Shown here: positions 11,559 through 24,541 of the stretch, one piece after another
How positions within the stretch are numbered: the first letter of the stretch is position 1
Layout: every line of letters starts with the position of its first letter
NCBI GenBank assembly: GCA_947561395.2
Contig: OX387190.1
Location: 21,570,858-21,634,857, forward strand
Origin: Buxus sempervirens
Lineage: Eukaryota > Streptophyta > Magnoliopsida > Buxales > Buxaceae
DNA length: 64,000 bases
Direction: 5' to 3'
Made by a program: the position numbers and the translations under genes
Notes under the pieces: model-generated
Told to the model about the DNA's origin: nothing
Databases searched by the model: none
What the model saw: only the letters and a program-made list of their open reading frames with translations

Positions 11559-13940
11559 TCTAGGTTTCATTTCGTTGCCACTCCTAAAGTATGGATGATT
11601 TAAAATATATTCGTCAATATTTCTATTATCACCAGTTCCCTGGATGAAAAATTATGTTGCTCATTATTTAGGATGGTGATTCCAATATAGTTGGATATAT
11701 CGGGTCATCAACATCATCTTTAAGTAGAAGGGATCATAATACAACAATAAAAGTAATAAAATAATATACCTTTATAGTTATTTTATTATTAATATATTGA
11801 TAATTATCAAATACTTATTTTAATAAATTAAAATATATTAATTATTTTGTTAGTAATTATCAAAACAATTATAACTATTTTTAATAATGTATATTATTAT
11901 AATTAAAATATTTTTTATTAATATATGTTATTATAATACATTAATGTAACTAATACATTTTATTAATTACGTAGTTAATAATCGTCAAAATACTTATTTT
12001 AGTTATTTAAATTCTACTTATTATTAGAATAATTAATATATTTGATGTGAGACTTAAGGCCATAAAATATAGTGTGTGAAAAATGGAGCTTTGATATATT
12101 TTAATAACTGAAAACAATTATTATGTTTAATATATTGAAATCAATACATTAATGTAACTAATACATTATATTAATTATGTAGTTAATAATCATCAAAATA
12201 CTTATTTTATTTATTTAAATTCTATTTATTATTATAATAATTAATATATTTGATGTGAGACTTAAGGCCATAAAATATAATGTGTGAAAAATGGAGCTTT
12301 GATATATTTTAATAACTAAAAACAATTATTATGTTTTGTATATTGAAATCAATTTTATTCGAGAATTTTGTATACGGTTAATTTACTTATATTTAATATA
12401 TTTGATTGGATTTCAATTCTTTCTTCAAAGTTAGCTTGAAAGTTTGTGGCTTCATGGAAAGACACAAAGTTGCAAAATGCAATTGTTATTCTAAATAGTT
12501 GAACATTGTTTTCTCATGCTAGAGTATATCATGAGATTATTATGAATAGTTTCTCACACATTTTATATTTTGAATAATACTAACAAATTACATACATGAA
12601 TCAAACTTATAAATATTGCCTAAAATGATTACTACTCCACAACCTTCACCAACGCCTTTCCGTTGATGCCAATTTCTATACCTTTATAATATACATTTCT
12701 TCAATAAAATAGGTAAATCTATTTTCATCAATAAGTAAAAAAATTTTACTCATTGTTTCTCAATCTAACTTTTGTTTAATTTTGCTTTTCTTTTAACAAA
12801 TTATTCTAACACTTGGTTAATTTTGTTTGCCTTTTACATAGTACGTGATTGAGATATTGGAGCAAGCTAAATATTATGCAATTGCAAGGTAAATAACTTA
12901 TTGTATTATTTTTGTAAATGTAAGGTAATAGAAAAATTAGCAATAATATGACTAATATATTAATTAATAGTTATCCATCTATTGAATGAATTAGGATAAT
13001 AAATAACTTATTTTATTTTTCTAGGGTTTTTTTTTTTTTTGCTTTAGTTTTTTGTATGTTTCTTTTGGGGTGGAATCTTATAAGGTATATTGGTGTATGT
13101 GAAATTGACATAACTGATTCCACTTTTTGGACGCATTTGGATTATTTAGTCAAAATAAAATTTACATGGATTATGTGTGCAGCAGACACGTGGAATAGAG
13201 TGTGATTTTTTCCTAATGGGTCGTATCTATATCCTTGTAAGTTGGTCAAATTCGAATTCAATTATTCAAATAATAGAGCCATTTATAATCACATTCGAAT
13301 TTAAACCTTGCATATAGGAAAACGCTATCACATATTTAATTAGTTTTGTATATCTTCAAAATTAATCGAATTCCAATTTGAATCATTATAGAGGTACTAA
13401 TCTGTATTATTTATTTTTTGTGGTAAAAATATGTATTATAGATTTTTAACGTGAATACATCCACAATATTGATTGGAGAAGATAGCTTTTGAATTTGCCA
13501 AGTATGCAAATAATATTTCATCAAATATCGACACCTGTTTAATTTTTTCGATATTTCTTAGAGTTTTAGAAATAAAAATGATAGTTTAATTCAAGGCATA
13601 AAAAAAATTTAGTTTGTTTTAGTGTTTATAATAAATAAATAAATATTTATTTATTTATTTTGAAATTAAACTAAAAAATTAAAATTACCAAAATAACAAA
13701 ATATTCTTGTAAGTTTCATTCGCAGTTGATGATAGAACATAAAATCTTAAAGGGCTGAGAAATCAAGATCAATCACTCCTTTCTAAACACGAAACTAAGA
13801 TGATATTCGACACCTTAATTCCGAATCCAAGAGTTACTGATCAGAATCTTTATAGCTAACTTGATAAACTAACTTTTCTTATAAAAAATGAATAATGTTA
13901 ATACTCTCATCTTCTTATCAATTTATTTAAGAGTGCAAAA
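11559..13940. other. AT-rich spacer, no gene seen
   Basis: Very AT-rich DNA with long runs of A, T and TA words. All frames are broken. It contains the tandem duplication at 11939-12353. Confidence 0.5.
11939..12353. repeat. 208-bp tandem duplication
   Basis: Two copies begin CATTAATGTAAC at 11939 and 12147. Both contain GATGTGAGACTTAAGGCC (12044 and 12252) and AAAAATGGAGCTTTGATA. They differ by scattered substitutions, so the duplication is not very recent. Confidence 0.85.
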
Positions 13941-15060
13941 CAGGGTTTTGACTCTAAATACACCTAGAGGGGGGTGAATAGGTGCAGTACAGCGGAATAA
14001 AAAATATTCTATTAATTAAAGACAAGTCCTCAATTAATAGGCATGAACAAATCCTCAGATCTATTCTAGAAAATAAATACTAAGTAACAAGCCACCCAAA
14101 TTGCAAAACAAATAAAGCATGTGAAGAAATAAACAATACAAGCAATTTGGTGACGAAGGGAAAACTCTATGAGAACTCTCACTAGAGAAAAACCCTCCGG
14201 ACTATGCAGGAGCCACCTAAAAGATCCAATATGAAAAGAAGACTTACAACCTGTAGTTCAGACGACTCAACATCCCTATGCTAGACTTTGCAACTTACAG
14301 ACTTGAAAGTATCTGAGGAACTCCTCAGATTTGCTCTACAGCAACACTTTAGAACTCTGAAGATCTTCTCACACGATCACCCAAACGAACTCGCCTAGTA
14401 TCCATAGGAACTCTCATGATTCAATCTCCCCAACCCGGAACTCCAATGCTTTAAATAAGGAAGAATAGAAGGTTTGATGGCTCAAAGAAAGAAAGGAAGA
14501 AAAGAGGTTTCTCTTTCTCATACACAACAATCTAGGGTTCCAAAAACGACTTAGGTAACCCTAAAGGAACGTCTAAACAATCCTTATATAGGTTAGAAAG
14601 AAGTAGAAAAGGAATAGGAAACAAATCAGAAAATATCAAAATTTTATAACTGATTTTCTGTATTGAACGTTCATCGAACGCGGCTCTAATGTTCAATATG
14701 TAAATCTACTCCACCTCTTCTTGTTCAAACAAAAGCCTCACGTTGAGTTAGAATAGCATGAAAGGTTGAACGACAAGGCGCACGTTGTCGAACGCAACTC
14801 TCGGGTTTCTCTACAGACTTTGAACGGTAGAACTCCACAGCTAACGTTGTCGAACGCAACTCTCTGTTTTGTCTGCAGAACTAAAATGGTCGAACGGTGC
14901 TTCAAACGTTATCTAACGTTCATCATAACTTCTTCAATTTGACTCCGATTTTGACACCGTTTGAACCATGACTCCTATGACCTATTCTAACCAACTTAAA
15001 CACTTTAAGCACATACTTTTTGACACTGAATAAGCCAAACTAAAATATAAAACCTAACAA
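13941..15060. repeat. Probable LTR-retrotransposon-derived block
   Basis: The segment opens with CACCTAGAGGGGGGTGAAT, a phrase I know from plant LTR retroelements. It continues with moderately GC-rich non-coding DNA containing several repeats of the words TCGAACG and AACGTT, ending near AAAACCTAACA. No clean TG...CA ends or target duplication could be placed, so borders and class are uncertain. Confidence 0.35.
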
Positions 15061-17260
15061 AGTAAAATATTTAAGAGACCTACTTGTTATTATATAATAT
15101 AGTATGTTAGAGAATATGAGATTTCAATATCTATTGTTTTTAGAATATAAATAAAAAGCAAGTTGGTTCGAATGCCAAACTGTGAACTCAAAGTAACTCA
15201 AGTTATATGGAAACAGAGGTCGCAATATACTTGAAACTTGATTTGGTTTCTGATGCTTCATTGATCCAGTGGAATATGTTATATAAGAATGCTAATGTGC
15301 ATTATTAATATTTTTGGAAAATCGACACAATTGTGTGTCAATGTATTGATATACTATGTGTTGCTCTTTAATAGAAGAAGGTGGTTGAATTAGTGAGTGT
15401 TGCTTGCTGATGATTGTTTGGCTTAAATAACATTGAAGGAGATCTAAAGTAGGCTTTAACGTCTTATTGTATTGTTTTGGTAGTGTTTACGTTTCTGTGA
15501 GAATATCTTTTTTCCATCGAATTCTCATTGGTTTTTACCTTATGGATTTGTTTCTTGGATTTTAACAAGTTTTTCATTCTTGAAAGGACATAATAAGATT
15601 ACATTACTGTAATTGAGATTGTTTTCATTTTCTTATAACATTGTACTCTATCTGTCTCAACACCTTGCTTATGAAATCGTTGTGTCCTTTATTTTCTTTA
15701 ATATGTTATGTAATATTGTGATGACATTTTTAGGTGGTAATTTGTGTATGAAGAACAAGTGAGAAGTGAAATAGGGAAATGATGATTGTTAGGGGCTTTG
15801 GAGGAGGAATGAGTTTGGAGAAGGGAAAATCAAGTGAGATGGAGAGTGAAGAAGAAAATAACAGGACTTTTGGAATAAGAGGATCCTAGGTTTTTTTTTT
15901 TTTGTAAAATGCATCTCTTTTAAGCTACATCTATTGGACTTTGTCTCAAGTTCTTTGAGGTTCGTAAACTATTATATTTATTAAGAATGATTATTATAAT
16001 TTGACTAGGAGCTGTTTGAAGTTTCATAAAAATATAATACTGAGATTTGAAAAGGGTCCTTGTAATAACTTAACTTAGCTGATATTAGTTGAATGCACTA
16101 CAAAATTTTGGATGAAAAGGGTCCTTGTAATAACTTAACCATATCTAGCTTTGTAGGAGTAATGCCTCCAACAGATACATCGGCTTCTGCTTCAATCACA
16201 TAAGTTCAATCCATTCAATCGTCAAAGATAAGCCCTAGCTACCTCTTTAGCTGGATTCTTCTCTCCCAATCGGCTTTACATCAGCATTTCTCAACTCGGC
16301 GTAGGGAAGTTCAACGAGGATTCACGAACTGAGGTTCCAATGAGCGTTCTTTTTGGAGATCTCATCCAAACATTTTTTATTTTCTTTTGCAATCGATCTG
16401 AGGTTCTAATTCATCCGACTATTACAAAGCTTCCTGATTGGTTGCTGACCTCAGGTGATTCAATCAACGACTTCTCGTGTTTTGCCGACTCGTTCCAGAT
16501 AAATTGGATAGATCGTCTTGTCGATTTGCAGCCTTTGTTGAGACATTTCTAGGTATTATACCTGAGCCTCTATTGATTTTCGAACTTGATTTCGTCTTTC
16601 TTAAATTTCTTTGTTTATACAAATTAGAGAGACATTTTTCTCTCAACGTACGTCTATTTGAGCTATGCCATGGAGCCATGAAGAGGCTGATTTTCTCTAT
16701 CCATATTATTTTGTCCTTGCTTTTGTCCATATTGTTGCATTTTTTTATGCTGTTTTTCATGTAAAAGTGTCTCTTTTAAGATGGTGGAATATCAAGGGGT
16801 CATTCAAGACTAAATTCCTTATTACATCCAGGATTTCTTTTATTTGGAGAAGCTTGGCTGCTAAGGGGGACTATGGTAGGAAAAGAAAAGAGAAGAATGT
16901 TGGGAATTTTGCTGAAAGCTCCTCAAGACTATTAACATCTAGTACAGAAACTCCAAAATCTTTGAAGCTTGAGCATAATTGCAAAGAACTCATCAAATCA
17001 GAACTTTGAAAAAATATAACAAGGTCAAGGTAACTCATGGAGTTTAGAAAAAGCTCAGGGCAAGAAAAAGAGCATACATGAGGGAAATAAAGAAACATAT
17101 ACCAACCAAAGAGAAGATGGGGAGAACCTTAAATTACATGATGAAAACAAAGAGAATAATGATATCAATGACAAAGATAGAGAAAAGAACCAGATTGAAA
17201 GGACAAGGATGAACTTGGTGGGTTGATCTTCATATGAAATTCAAAGACAAGATTGTTTCT
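15061..17260. other. Spacer without a recognisable gene
   Basis: Mixed AT-rich DNA. Short open frames at 16340-16764 and 16665-17009 encode no domain I recognise. The second is Lys/Ser-rich and could be a remnant of something coding. No target duplications were found. Confidence 0.4.
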
Positions 17261-17451
17261 ACTATTGTGAGACGTGGAAAATCACCTATGTGACTTCCTA
17301 ATCATCACATGGGTTAATAAGTTGAAGGAGTCGTCACCATTCAATTTAAGGTGTGAATGGACAACAAAATGATCATAAAAGATAAGAAATAGAGCCAAAA
17401 AGTAGCTCTACTTTATGGTTAAATCCAGAGATTGGGTAAGGAGATTAGGTT

Positions 17452-17487
17452 ATGAATTAGGGGAAGGTGTTAGGTACCCCTATTCAT
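17452..17487 (-). other. Conserved RNA hairpin in LTR C
   Basis: On the minus strand ATGAATAGGGG pairs with CCCCTAATTCAT (one bulged A) around a 13-base loop containing ACCTAACACC. It matches the hairpins of LTRs A, B and E. Confidence 0.6.
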
Positions 17488-18884
17488 CCACATAAGGTGG
17501 TTGCCAAATGCTATTCATACTTTAAAAAATTGCTTGCAAGTAAAAATAAACCCAAAGTACTAAAAAGACAAAAGTATGTATGGTTCTTCCATATGAGTGG
17601 TCCAATTGATTCTGGACTATCTATATGAATGTACCATTTCTAGGGTTTCATGATCGAATAAGAAATCAAAATGAACTCAAAGAAAATAAGCCTAAAGCTA
17701 AACTTGGAAAACCAACTTTAGGTTAAATCATTAAAGCTTTGTAAACTCAACTGATCAAAAGTCTTCCAATCCAAACTTAAATCGACTAAAATCAAAGCCA
17801 TTTGAAGGTTTATATAAAGTAGAAAACACAGTAGAAATTTCACTCAAATCTAATAAAATCGAAGGAAATACCTTTGCTGAAATCCAACGTTATAAAACTA
17901 CAAAGACAATGAATGGCGACATGATACAAGTTGAAACCACTTGAAATACATTGAAGAACAAACTCATAATCATTTAGGGTACAAATCTGGCTTAGATCTC
18001 TCATTAATTGGAGAGGAAAGCCAAATCTACCCATGTTGACGAAAAACATTAAAATATGAGAGATTAGACCATAAGGTCCACTCTAAAAGATTAAAGCCAT
18101 TCGAAATCAATTCATAAACCTCTGAGAGATTATTCTAAGGCTTTTGATCTCAGATCTACCATATTGAACACAGTAAATCTAAGATCTATGCCTATTTCAA
18201 CCAGAAATCCAGTGATATATGTATAGTTGTGTGAGAAATCAGAATTTTAGGAGGAAAAAGGGGATCTAATGCTATGGACAGCATAGATCCATATGATTCC
18301 TCCAGATTTGAAACAAAATCACAAAAATACAACCACACACAGAATATCAAAAGACATACAAAAGGATCATCACCAAAAAGGGTTCTAACCTAAGGATCAA
18401 TTCCTGTTCTTGTTTCCCCTAGCTCTCTCTTCATGTTTTACGACTAGAGAGGTGCTTAAGGTACTTAGAGAGAGGTTTGGGGCTACAAACACATACAGGT
18501 CTCTATGCTACAGAAAGGTAGAAGAAAAGACTATCCTAAGATTAAAAAAAAGAAAAGAGAAGAGCAGAGGTTTACCTTGGTTGCTTGAGAGAGTAGAGAG
18601 GCAGGGGATCCCTTCTTCTCCAGGAGCTCTTCAAGCTTCAATTTCCAGCCCTTTGCTAGAGGGGAGACCCTCTATTTATAGGTAAGGCCAAGGGTACAAG
18701 AGGTCACAAGGGTAGGCCAAAGTTTCTTTCTAGATTCTTCTAACTCAATTTTAAGGCATGAGTTGGAGTAAATCTATAAGTTTCGGAGGGTAAATAGGGG
18801 AGATCAAGTGTCCTAGAGAGAGGTAGGAATGGTAAATAAGGCTCAGACGCCGAGCCTTTGCGCATTGGCCAAATTTGTGCGTAT

Positions 18885-18987
18885 CCGCATATATCATGCG
18901 ATTTTATCCAAACTACATTATATATGCGGGTACAGTCAAAACCGCATACTCTCTGCCGACAAAGGCAAATCCGCACAATGTATGTAG
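18885..18987. promoter_or_regulatory. Decayed dyad array of LTR C
   Basis: On the 14-bp grid the half-sites read CCG (18885), CGA (18899), CTA (18913), CGG (18927), CCG (18942), CCG (18956), CCG (18971) and TAG (18985). Four of eight keep the expected triplet, two of those with a 1-bp shift. It lies about 200 bp upstream of the TATA box. Confidence 0.45.
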
Positions 18988-19627
18988 GTAGCACCAATTT
19001 TGAGATTCCAACATGTGTCAAAACTTAGTTAAAGTGCTTTAAACATATTTTCATTTATTTTCTCATATTGTAGTGCAATTTGGGGTGTCTACAGCTATCA
19101 TGTCAGTTTTTAGGTGTTCTAAATTTGTATGAAGGTCATATTGCTATTGAAAATATTGTTTCTAAGATTTTATATTGAATTATTTATATTCAAATATACT
19201 TATAAGCTTGATTTTAAGTGTTTTTTTAGGTGTTTTAAGTTTTATCTATCCTTTTTGAACCAATTTTCCTATTATTATTCTTGGAAAAAAAAAGTGAATA
19301 GGAAAATTTCACAGAACTCATTTCATTATTTGTTAACCAAATACTTGTCTAAGTTAGAATTCTTTTTGTTATGTATTAACCAAACGGAATTAGAAGCTTT
19401 CAAAATTAATTCGTAAATTGAGTTTCAGGAACTCATTCTCAAAATGAATTCCTAATTCATAATGAATGCCAAACAAGGCCTTAGGTTTTTGAAAAAGTTG
19501 AGGCAATTTTGATTGTTCAACCCTTTTATTAATAAAATTTTTCAATAGTGTGTAGGGGCTATTTTACAAAGATGCATGTTTTGTCCGACACGATTTCCAA
19601 GGGGCCCTACTCTCACTTATATATAGT

Positions 19628-20725
19628 TGTTGCTCCAAAAATGGGCCGGTGTGGACACGTGTCTGTGTTGATGATGTGTCTCTACGCGGGCGTGCCAGTA
19701 TCGTTTGATACAAATGATTTTGGGTTGAACCCTGACCCCGGGCACCTGTTCCGAATCTGAACCGGAATCGGTCCAGTCGTACTGCAAGTCACCTGTAATA
19801 AAACGCGTCAGGCGATGTTATGAAGACTAGGGGTCCGGTCTTCGTTTGGGTTCTTGTAAGCGTTTGAAAGCGAAAGCAACTAATGGCACACAAATCCTTT
19901 TATTATAAAATCGGCCGAATAGCCGAAAGCGACAACAGATAATCCTCAAAATGGAAACAAAAGTACAAAAGAAAATCGACAGGGCTTGCAGGACCGGCCT
20001 GTCCTGGTCTTATAGCCGTAATCGGGTATAAGCGCAAGAGGAAGGGGGTGGCTGCTAGCAAAGCCAATTCAGGGGGTTCACCTTGGATTGCTGCTTACCC
20101 GAAAATACACGAGTCACCTGGCGTGAACAGAGCGAGTCTCGGGACCGGCTGCTCGGGATTCTGTAAAGACAGAACTGCGAGTCAGGGGCGGCCTCAACTT
20201 ACTCTCCGGTGGCAGGATTCTGGTGTTAATCGGAGTAAAGAGGGGTCGAAGATGTCATTGCGACTGGAAGCAGTTAGAGAAGTCCTAATTTATCCGTCTG
20301 TATTAGAGGGGATAAAGAATCACGGATGATCAAAATAATATAATAACCGGTTGCGGTTGTGTGGATTGTGTCCTTGAGCTCTTCGAATTGGGGCCTTTTA
20401 TAGCCGCTCCTTGACGGTTGCTCAACGTCCTACTCTCGCACGATCTTCATGGCGGTTGGTTATCTTCAGTTCTCTGTTTCAAAGTGATAACCGCCCGGCC
20501 ATGATCTAAAAATAGTTTTATTCTTGAACGGCCGATGGCACGATCTTCTGATATTTATGGTTTTGTTGTATTAGCTCACGTGGCTCGAACCGCATTCTTC
20601 AGTATGCGTGCTGACGTGGCCTGCTCAACCCTTCAAAGTCTACGGGCCTTGATGTCGTGGCCTAATCAAGCCACCTAGGCACCACGTGTCCTTCTCTTAT
20701 TCGTCGGTTATATAGGGTGTAAACA
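19628..20725 (-). repeat. 3' LTR of the Tat element
   Basis: 1098 bp, matched by 32223-33320 with about 12 substitutions seen by eye and no length change. It is preceded on the minus strand by a purine tract (AGTAGGGGGGCAA, 20738-20726), the polypurine tract. Confidence 0.95.
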
Positions 20726-20738
20726 TTGCCCCCCTACT
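20726..20738 (-). other. Polypurine tract of the Tat element
   Basis: Minus-strand AGTAGGGGGGCAA abuts the 3' LTR start TGTTTACACC. This is the position and composition of a plus-strand primer. Confidence 0.75.
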
Positions 20739-20873
20739 TACTTGTGACGCCGCCATCGGCCGGCGTGATGAGTAAGTATTTCGGGTTTTTCAAAATTTGT
20801 CCGTCGTTTGATGTGAAAAGATCGCGCCGTTTCCCTACGATCGTAATGATGAAACTTTTCGGATTTCTTCTTC

Positions 20874-20880
20874 TATAAAG
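20874..20880 (+). promoter_or_regulatory. TATA-like box for the antisense ORF
   Basis: TATAAAG on the plus strand, about 70 bp before the ATG at 20949. It lies between the 3' LTR and the opposite-strand ORF, so that ORF may have its own promoter. Confidence 0.45.
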
Positions 20881-20948
20881 TACCACAGCCGAGATTTTAC
20901 TTTACTCTTTCTTTTTGGCTGTTTGTCTTTTCTTCTTCTTTGTCTTCA

Positions 20949-22469
20949 ATGGCGGGCACTCTCATATACTATCCTTCTACAGTCGAAGTTTTCGACGGCT
21001 CGATATCTGTAGGCCCCTTCGTTTGTGCCAGTAATGCTCCTTTGGAGGCCCCGACTGAGAAAGTGAGGGGCCCTTTACTCTTTACTGACGAGAAGAATCT
21101 CAATCTACCTCTTCACTTTCGAAATTGGCCGACTGCTTGGAAAGCCTGGGTTGACCGCATGAAGGATCGTTTTGCCGTTGTTTGGCGTAAGACAGGTATT
21201 TATGACATGATTATCTTTTCCTGTCACTCTATTCCCTGCTATCGCGATCTTCTCTGCGCTATGAGTTCATTCTGGAATGCTCAGACCAATACCTTCAATT
21301 TCCCTTGCGGAATGATGACTCCTACTATCATGGATGTCTGCTTTATTACTGGTTTCTTCGCAACTGGTCATGAGATCCGGGTCGGTATGGCGGATCTTAA
21401 AGATTAGCAGCATTTACCTCCGATGGAAGTGGGTGACAAAGGGAAAGAGGTAAAAAAGAAAAGAAAGCAACCCCCAACGAAGAATAACAGGGCTTCCAAG
21501 AAGGTGCGATCTTCTCGGCAAAAGGGTATTGTTTTGTCCGAGAACGAACCTCCACCGTCAGAGAGCGAATCTCCACCGACTTCAATTCATTCTTCTTATC
21601 GGTCCTATATCAAGGACTGTGCCAAATTCCGGCCTCCAGCTTATGCAGATGAGGTGGAACACTTCTACTTTCTCCTTTACTTTTTCTGCAACTTTGTATT
21701 CTGTTCCAAGGCCCAGGCAGTTACCAAAGAGTATTACTCATTGGTTAAGTTAATTCTGGGTGAGTATGAAGTTGCCCTTGCTCCTTACTTTTTATCCGTT
21801 TTGTACCGTTCACTTCAAGAGTTTGTTCATGGCACCCTTCAGAATCCTGGGGGGCCATTGTGGTTCCTCCAATTTTGGGCGTATCACTATTTTCCATCCC
21901 AGTTTTATGCTCAAGTACCGATCACTCCCAACATGCCTTCTGATTTTGGTGGCTACGCCTGTTTGGCTGCCACTCCAGCTGTTCTATCTTTTTCTGAATG
22001 TTTCCGTTTCTTTTTTAATCTTCATCATTTTCCTACTCCTCCTTTTGAAGTCTCCGCAAATTCTCCCGGTTTCCTTTCAATGGTAGATGACATAACTGAC
22101 GAGCAGCATCTTATCTGGGCCAGTTTTCTGAAGGCTCGAAATTTAAATTATGCTGTGAAGTCGATTAACAAGAAACCGGGGTTTGAGGTATACTTGCCCA
22201 ATTGTGTCGGCCGGCAATTTCAATGTGAACAGAGGATCCCCTTATTTGATGTGGATGGTTTGTTCACAATTGATGCCAAATCTGTCGATCGGCCGTCTGT
22301 CACTGTAGCCGAAGCTGCCGACATGGAAGATGCTTATAGAGTTGCCGCCGTTGAATTTCAACTTCCCTTTCTTGAAAGAATGGCGAGCATTGCCTTAGTA
22401 TTTATAGACCGATCGTTAGAAAGAAGATCAATGGGTCTAAGCGGATCTCGAAGAGATTTCCTATTTTAG
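20949..22469 (+). pseudogene. Antisense extra ORF with plant mobile domain (one internal stop)
   Basis: Encoded opposite to gag-pol, between the 3' LTR and the end of integrase. The frame is open from the ATG at 20949 (MAGTLIYYPS) to 22469 except for a TAG at 21405-21407, and both halves are in the same frame. The first half contains FWNAQTNTFNFPCGMMTPT followed by DVCFITGF. This fits the plant mobile domain (aminotransferase-like PMD), where an FxxxTNTF...GEMT-like block precedes a DV..LTGL block. The second half has a Lys-rich segment, then GPLWFLQFWAYHYFP, a typical PMD C-terminal block. Opposite-strand extra ORFs at this place are known from Tat-lineage elements. It ends 85 bp from the convergent pol stop. 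The stop follows KD and precedes QHL; CAG to TAG is a likely origin. Function unknown. Confidence 0.72.
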
Positions 22470-23547
22470 TCTAATCCGCACTGTATGTCGGCGCCTCGAT
22501 TTGACAATGCCATTTATTTGGCGTTGCAGGTACCGAACAGTATATATTTTATTTTATTCCTGATTTTCCTCAGGTTGGTTATTGATTTCGCGGCTTTCCC
22601 ATAGAGTGGGAAAGTACCGTTTCAAAAACTGGCCGTTGATAATTTTCTTTTCTTGGCCATCCAATGACTGTATATGGTATGCCCCCCGGGCAATACCTTG
22701 CTGACTTGTAATGGTCCTTCCCACGTGGGGGACCATTTTCCATATAAAGAATCTTTTTTCCCTATTGGCAGAAGGGTTTTCTACACTAAATCTCCTTGAG
22801 CGAATGATTTGTGTTTTACTCGGCGATTATAGGATCTTGCAATCCTTTGCTTGAGGGCTCTCTGCCGATCCAGGGCTAGCCTCCTCATCTCTCCCAAGTC
22901 TTCTAATTCAACTAACATTGCTTCCGTGTAATCCTTGGGAGTGAAATTATTCTGAATAGCCACTGTTAGCACCTGATTTTTGCACCCCAAAAAATGCAAA
23001 AAAATGAAATTTTAATTAAAAAGTCAAACCCTGAGGGGACCAAAATTTGACTTTTTGATCCAAAGAAAATTGGCCATCAAACTTCCTTTCATTGAAAAGA
23101 GCATTTTGACACGGTTCTAACGCAACTGAGTTTGCCAGAATCGGGGTCCGGATGAGGAAGTTGTGATCTGGTCAAACTTTTGGGGAAGCGAAATTTGACT
23201 TTTCGCTCGACCCCAATTCAGCTGCCAAACTTAATCCCAGTGGATAGTATGTTCCGAACTGATTCCAACGACACCAAATTTGCTGAAATCGGACATCGGA
23301 CGGAAAAGTTATGGGCAGTTGAAATTTCAAAGAAAGTTGCCCATGTGGCAAAACAGCAGCAAAAAGCAGAATAAAGGAGTTAAATAAATAAAATAATCAT
23401 TTAATAGACATATCTTTATTTTTTTAATATTATTTTAATAAGAGAATCTCGTTTTATAATAAAATAATCAAAAAATCGGATAAAAATCTTTAAATAAACC
23501 AAATTGAATAAAGGTTTGAAATCCAAACATTTTAAAAACGTGCTGGA

Positions 23548-23748
23548 CCGTATTTGAAGTACGGGCGAGGCATGCCCGTACTTCAACTACGGGCAAGCTT
23601 CTAGAAGAGGACGCGTGGCGGGACACGCGTCCCGTACGGAAGAATCTGCGATAATTGCAAATATTCGTTTTTCGCCCGTATTTGAATTACGGGCAAGGCA
23701 CGCCCGTACTTGAAGTACGGGCAAGGCATGCCCGTAGTTCAAATACGG
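23548..23748. promoter_or_regulatory. Dyad array D1 (CCG/CGG, 14-bp grid) just upstream of TATA
   Basis: Half-sites CCG 23548, CGG 23562, CCG 23576, CGG 23590. After a gap the grid resumes with CCG 23676, CGG 23690, CCG 23704, CGG 23718, CCG 23732, CGG 23746. Arms extend to GCCCGTA...TACGGGC. The TATA box follows only about 15 bp after the last half-site. Confidence 0.75.
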
Positions 23749-23762
23749 GCACGAAAATTTTG

Positions 23763-23773
23763 CCTATAAATAG
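23763..23773 (+). promoter_or_regulatory. TATA box of LTR D
   Basis: CCTATAAATAG in the same TGCCTATAAATAGAG context as in LTRs A and B, directly after dyad array D1. Confidence 0.75.
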
Positions 23774-24541
23774 AGAGGCCACCCCCCTCATTTGAACAAG
23801 CTGGTCCCTTTGGCCTTCCCCCCTCTCCTTCCTTGCCATTTTTACGCCGAAGCCCTGCCTCCACTCTGTCAGCATCTATCCCAATGACCAAAATGCCCCT
23901 GGAGTGCTGCTCAACCTCCTGTTTCACCCTTTTTACATCAGAAACCCAATGAACCCCTGTTCAAACCAATCCGTGAAATCCAACGGAGGTGCGGAAGCGC
24001 TGCCAAAATCGTCCGGAAGAGCTAACACACATCAAGAATAATCCAAAGGTTGCACTGTAAGCATCTCTACAATTTTAAGTAAATTTCTATTACTTTTGGC
24101 TATCTCCTAAAGTTCTTATCTGTTTTGATTTTATTATGTCATATCTAACATATTTGTTGGCTGCTGTATGTGGTGAGAAATTTGATCTAAAGTGATCATT
24201 CCCATGTCAAAAAAGGAGGAAGTAACCAAAGATTATCAAAGGCGTCATAGGAATGAATATGAATTGATTTTTGGTTACCATTACAAGAGGAGCTATGAAC
24301 CTAAGATTCCCTGTAAATTCCCCCTTTCCCATCCTTGAATTTGGCTGCAAATAATCAAGAGAAAATCTTGATGCTTCAAGAAAAACAAAAGGAAGAAGGA
24401 AAAATGGCCGTTTAGGCCAAATGAAGGAAATGAAGGATTCTGAAGGCCCTGGAATCATCACAGAAGTCATTGGAGTTCCCAGGAAGATGGCCGGACACAT
24501 CCCAGGCGGAATTGGCAGCAAAAATGCAAAATTAGCTGTGT

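Larger units (their letters stand above)
17266..19093 (-). mobile_element. Solo LTR C (1828 bp), minus strand
   Basis: Read on the minus strand it starts TGTAGACACCCC at 19093 and ends CACA at 17266. Flanking pentamers are ACTAT (17261) and GCTAT (19094), a target duplication with one mismatch. Landmarks in order on the minus strand: a decayed dyad array (18987-18885), TATA box (18680-18673), a leader splice-donor-like site, the motif CGTAAAACATGAAG near 18443, a hairpin (17487-17452) and a mutated U5 decamer TGACGACTCC (17336-17327). More decayed than A, B or E. Confidence 0.8.

Noticed and set aside
13941-15060. A solo LTR with defined ends
   Set aside because: No TG...CA pair with matching 5-bp duplicates could be found, so only a retroelement-like block is reported.
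16340-17009. Overlapping frames with hydrophobic and Lys-rich stretches
   Set aside because: No recognisable domain, no splice or promoter support, overlapping frames on both strands; kept only as a note in the spacer entry.
20949-22469. An envelope-like gene of the Tat element
   Set aside because: It is on the opposite strand, lacks signal peptide and membrane anchor, and matches plant mobile domain blocks instead.
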